Part shown: one piece after another, positions 61,901-64,000 of the stretch
How the letters are laid out: each line of letters starts with the position of its first letter
How positions within the stretch are numbered: position 1 is the stretch's first letter
DNA from: Atherinomorus stipes
Lineage: Eukaryota; Chordata; Actinopteri; Atheriniformes; Atherinidae
Length of the DNA stretch: 64,000 nt
Assembly: GCA_023101725.1 (NCBI GenBank)
Contig: JALJCO010013744.1
Span: 558,001-622,000, forward strand
Reading direction: 5' to 3'
Program-made: the position numbers and the translations under genes
Notes under the pieces: model-generated
Seen by the model: only the letters and a program-made list of their open reading frames with translations
What the model was told of the DNA's origin: nothing
Database searches by the model: none

Positions 61901-64000
61901 TTATATTATATTATATTATATTATATTATTTTATATTATATTATATGTATTATTTGTGTTTTATGGTGTTTTTTCTAGTATTGCATTCCAACCTCATACT
62001 CTTGCACTTTATTCTCTGTGGCAGGTTTGCACTTTACCTTTTATTGTTCGTACCTTATGTGAATTGTGACCTGTCAAGGGACAATCAGATGCAAATTAGC
62101 AGCTTGGCTAACCCTGTAGCGCATTGACATTGTGCATTAGTACTTGTGTCTATTAACGTGCCTTTTTTAAATGAAAAGAGGAGTGCATTTAGGCTTTCCA
62201 CTATTTGAGGTTTTGCGAACCAAAATCAGTACATGGTGTCTGTGATGGACAGATAAAGACATTTGAAACTTGATTCTGGTTTTATGAGGAGCAGGAGGGT
62301 TCAGGATCATCTGCAGCTGCCTGATTTATCTTTCAATAAAGACCAGTAAATGTAGTATTCATAATTAATTTCACCAAAGTCACAGAGCAACTCTCATAAA
62401 TCATGCTCAGACATTAGACCTCTGTTTCCTTAGATATTCTTCAGTTGATGGTGGAGTGGGGTTTTTATGGTCTTATTTGACTGTTGGAATATAGGTGTGA
62501 GTCCATGATGAAAGTTGCATTTCTGGTTTGGTTTGTTGGATTGATGGGACTTAAATGCTTGTAAGGCATTTGTTGGAGCTATTTATCTCTTGTCAGTAAT
62601 GATAACACTTTGTTGGTTAATGTAGTTTAGGTTATTTAAATATTGGTTTTAGAACGTATCTTGTTATTTATCCACGTTTCGTTGTGTTTTGTTAAGTTAT
62701 GAGCCATTAGTGGGGACAGTCTATAAATTTGATGTTGGGTATTGAACCAGCATGCACTGGGGTGTATGATATTATTATTATTATCATTATTATTATATTT
62801 TTTATCAGTGTAAGAGAAGCATTTGTCTGGGAACAGATGTTTGATTTTGTTTTGCTTGCAGTGGATGGATGAACTATCAAAATGTATGAATTTCGTCTGC
62901 ATAAGTATGAGGCTTTCCGGGGACAGCCAGTCTGTCATCTGTCAATCAAAGGGCACGCCCCAAATTATGCATCATATCAAAGACCCTAAGTAGTCTCTAT
63001 TTTTAAATGGACGCCATTGAATTGGGGCTGTGACAAAGTCCCACCTAGTTTTCTGGTCTGCGGAGCAATAGGTCAACTGTATTAAGCACATAACTCAGAC
63101 CCAGTTGAACTCAGACCAAAACATCTCTTTAAAGGATAACTTTCTTTTTTTCAACCTGGACCTTATTTCTAGGAGTATATGCGTGTATTTACTCACCGGC
63201 TTAATTTCTGCATCACTTTGAGTCCTTTGGAAGATATTACGTTGAGCCGCCCTTCGGTGTAAATCCAGTAATAATGGCGGAGACAGGGCAGTCACTATAG
63301 AAGATCCTTGACTGGACAATGTCAAACTAGCTGTTGAATGTCAATAATTGGTTTAATTATTGAAAAGGTCGTTTTTATGATTTACTTGGAGAAGACAGTA
63401 GAATATTGATTTGTGAGAATGGTATTTCTGCAAACTAACTGGCAGTCTGTACAGTGCATAATATCTGATTTAATCATTTTCTGCCTGTCTGAAACATGCA
63501 GTTAATATGATTTTTCTTTGATTATCTCCCTGACAGCTCCCTCAGCTAAGGTAAGAATTCATTTTATTTTTATGACAGTAATGGGGAGTGGATAACCTAG
63601 TGGTTAATGCCGCAGGCTTTGGTCTGGGAAATCTTTGAGTCCTCGACACGGTACTTAGGTGAACCACTATGGGCCCTTGAGCATGGTCCTGAAACCCCAC
63701 CAACTGCTCCCTGGGTGCTGTAATTGGCAGTCCACTGATCTCTGGTTGATGTAGAGATGGGTTGAATGTAGAGCCGAATTTCCCAATCGGGACTAATAAA
63801 GTAAAATGATTATTATTATTATTACTGTTGTTGTTATTTCAAGCATTTTTACATTTATAAAAATATACGACTTCTACCTAGAAGTTCTATTTATTCTGGG
63901 ATTAAATGTCCCTAATGGAATCTTTCTTTCTTTCTATGACAGACCCTGTATGCAGGTGGATATTCCTCCAGATTTTGATGTAAATGCCTTCAGCAGCAAA
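58975..64000 (+). CDS. RING finger, coiled-coil TRIM-like E3 ubiquitin ligase (N-terminal half, runs off the right edge)
   Basis: Exons 58975-59268, 60310-60405 (96 nt), 61012-61245 (234 nt), 63537-63550 (14 nt) and 63943 to the edge join in frame. The start is one of two adjacent ATGs after an acceptor at 58936; it is followed by Ala8 encoded by (GCT)8. A C3HC4 RING runs from CAIC (about 23-26) through CMHHFCKSC to CPQC. There is no B-box Cys/His set after it. Exons 2 and 3 encode a charged coiled coil (KQLREALESHRLKKEDFI; EEEELEKVQRHLEVLELAMRDLE). Exon sizes of 96 and 234 nt match the classic TRIM coiled-coil exons. Exon 5 starts RPCMQVDIPPDFDVNAF, like the linker before a PRY-SPRY domain, which I expect just beyond 64000. 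The E3 function is inferred from the RING. I cannot name the orthologue. Confidence 0.85.
61438..61835. mobile_element. hAT-type MITE with exact 8-bp target duplication
   Basis: The ends TAGGGCTGGACGATTAT and AATTGTCCAGCCCTA are inverted repeats. TTATATTA occurs on both sides (61430-61437 and 61836-61843). The interior is AT-rich with ATCACGATTA words. It lies in intron 3 of the RING/TRIM-like gene. Confidence 0.88.
61836..61945. repeat. (TTATA)n microsatellite
   Basis: About 110 bases of TTATA units directly abutting the MITE, with one variant unit. The pre-insertion site was itself in this AT-rich repeat (the left flank is also ATTATATTA). Confidence 0.92.
63585..63835 (+). mobile_element. 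tRNA-derived SINE with ATT tail
   Basis: The tRNA-like head reads AGTGGATAACCTAGTGGTTAATGC (A-box-like). Then come CCCTTGAGCATGGTCCTGAAACCCC, AACTGCTCCCTGGGTGCTGTAATTGGC, GGGTTGAATGTAGAGCCGAATTTCCC and GGGACTAATAAAGTAAA, ending in (ATT)n. This order is typical of teleost SINEs with a LINE-derived tail. It lies in intron 4 of the RING/TRIM-like gene, in the same sense. Confidence 0.75.

Noticed and set aside
63590..63660. Functional tRNA gene at the head of the SINE
   Set aside because: Only A-box-like and B-box-like words remain, and the sequence leads into a SINE body and ATT tail; no complete cloverleaf is evident.

Overview
This is a stretch of an animal nuclear genome, almost certainly a teleost fish and probably a percomorph-type one. 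Coding exons are short, flanked by GT..AG introns, and match vertebrate proteins. The gaps are filled with typical fish repeats: Tc1-like transposons, hAT-type MITEs with 8-bp target duplications, a tRNA-type SINE and many microsatellites. There is nothing bacterial, viral, CRISPR-like or operon-like.

I resolve six protein-coding genes exon by exon. (1) ddx41, minus strand, ATG at 7354, running off the left edge; about the first 358 residues are here. (2) fam193b, minus, 9270-22344, ten coding exons, 977 aa. (3) mxd3, plus, 23482-27649, six coding exons, 199 aa. (4) prelid1, minus, 29609-35374, five coding exons, 210 aa. (5) A neuropeptide Y receptor of the Y2/Y7 group, minus, a single coding exon at 37768-38883 (371 aa), with a likely TATA promoter and untranslated first exon near 41559-41770. 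(6) The N-terminal half of a RING/coiled-coil TRIM-like E3 ligase, plus, 58975 to the right edge. Genes 1-4 have human orthologues near one another on 5q35, so this is conserved vertebrate synteny.

The left 36 kb is compact. ddx41 and fam193b are tandem, with only about 250 bases between the fam193b poly(A) signal and the ddx41 ATG. fam193b and mxd3 are head-to-head across 1.1 kb. mxd3 and prelid1 converge, with poly(A) signals about 150 bp apart. From 42 to 58 kb I see no gene, only repeats and transposon fossils.

The products have unrelated jobs: RNA helicase and splicing, a zinc-knuckle-like nuclear protein, a MYC-antagonist repressor, mitochondrial lipid transfer, a peptide GPCR and a ubiquitin ligase. 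They share a neighbourhood, not a pathway. I found no undescribed biological system. The most useful oddities are an apparent one-base frameshift in ddx41 exon 7, a homopolymer-rich segment of about 520 bp interrupting a repeat copy (probably bad sequence), a 126-bp satellite array inside an mxd3-intron MITE, and a near-perfect palindrome of about 220 bp in a fam193b intron.
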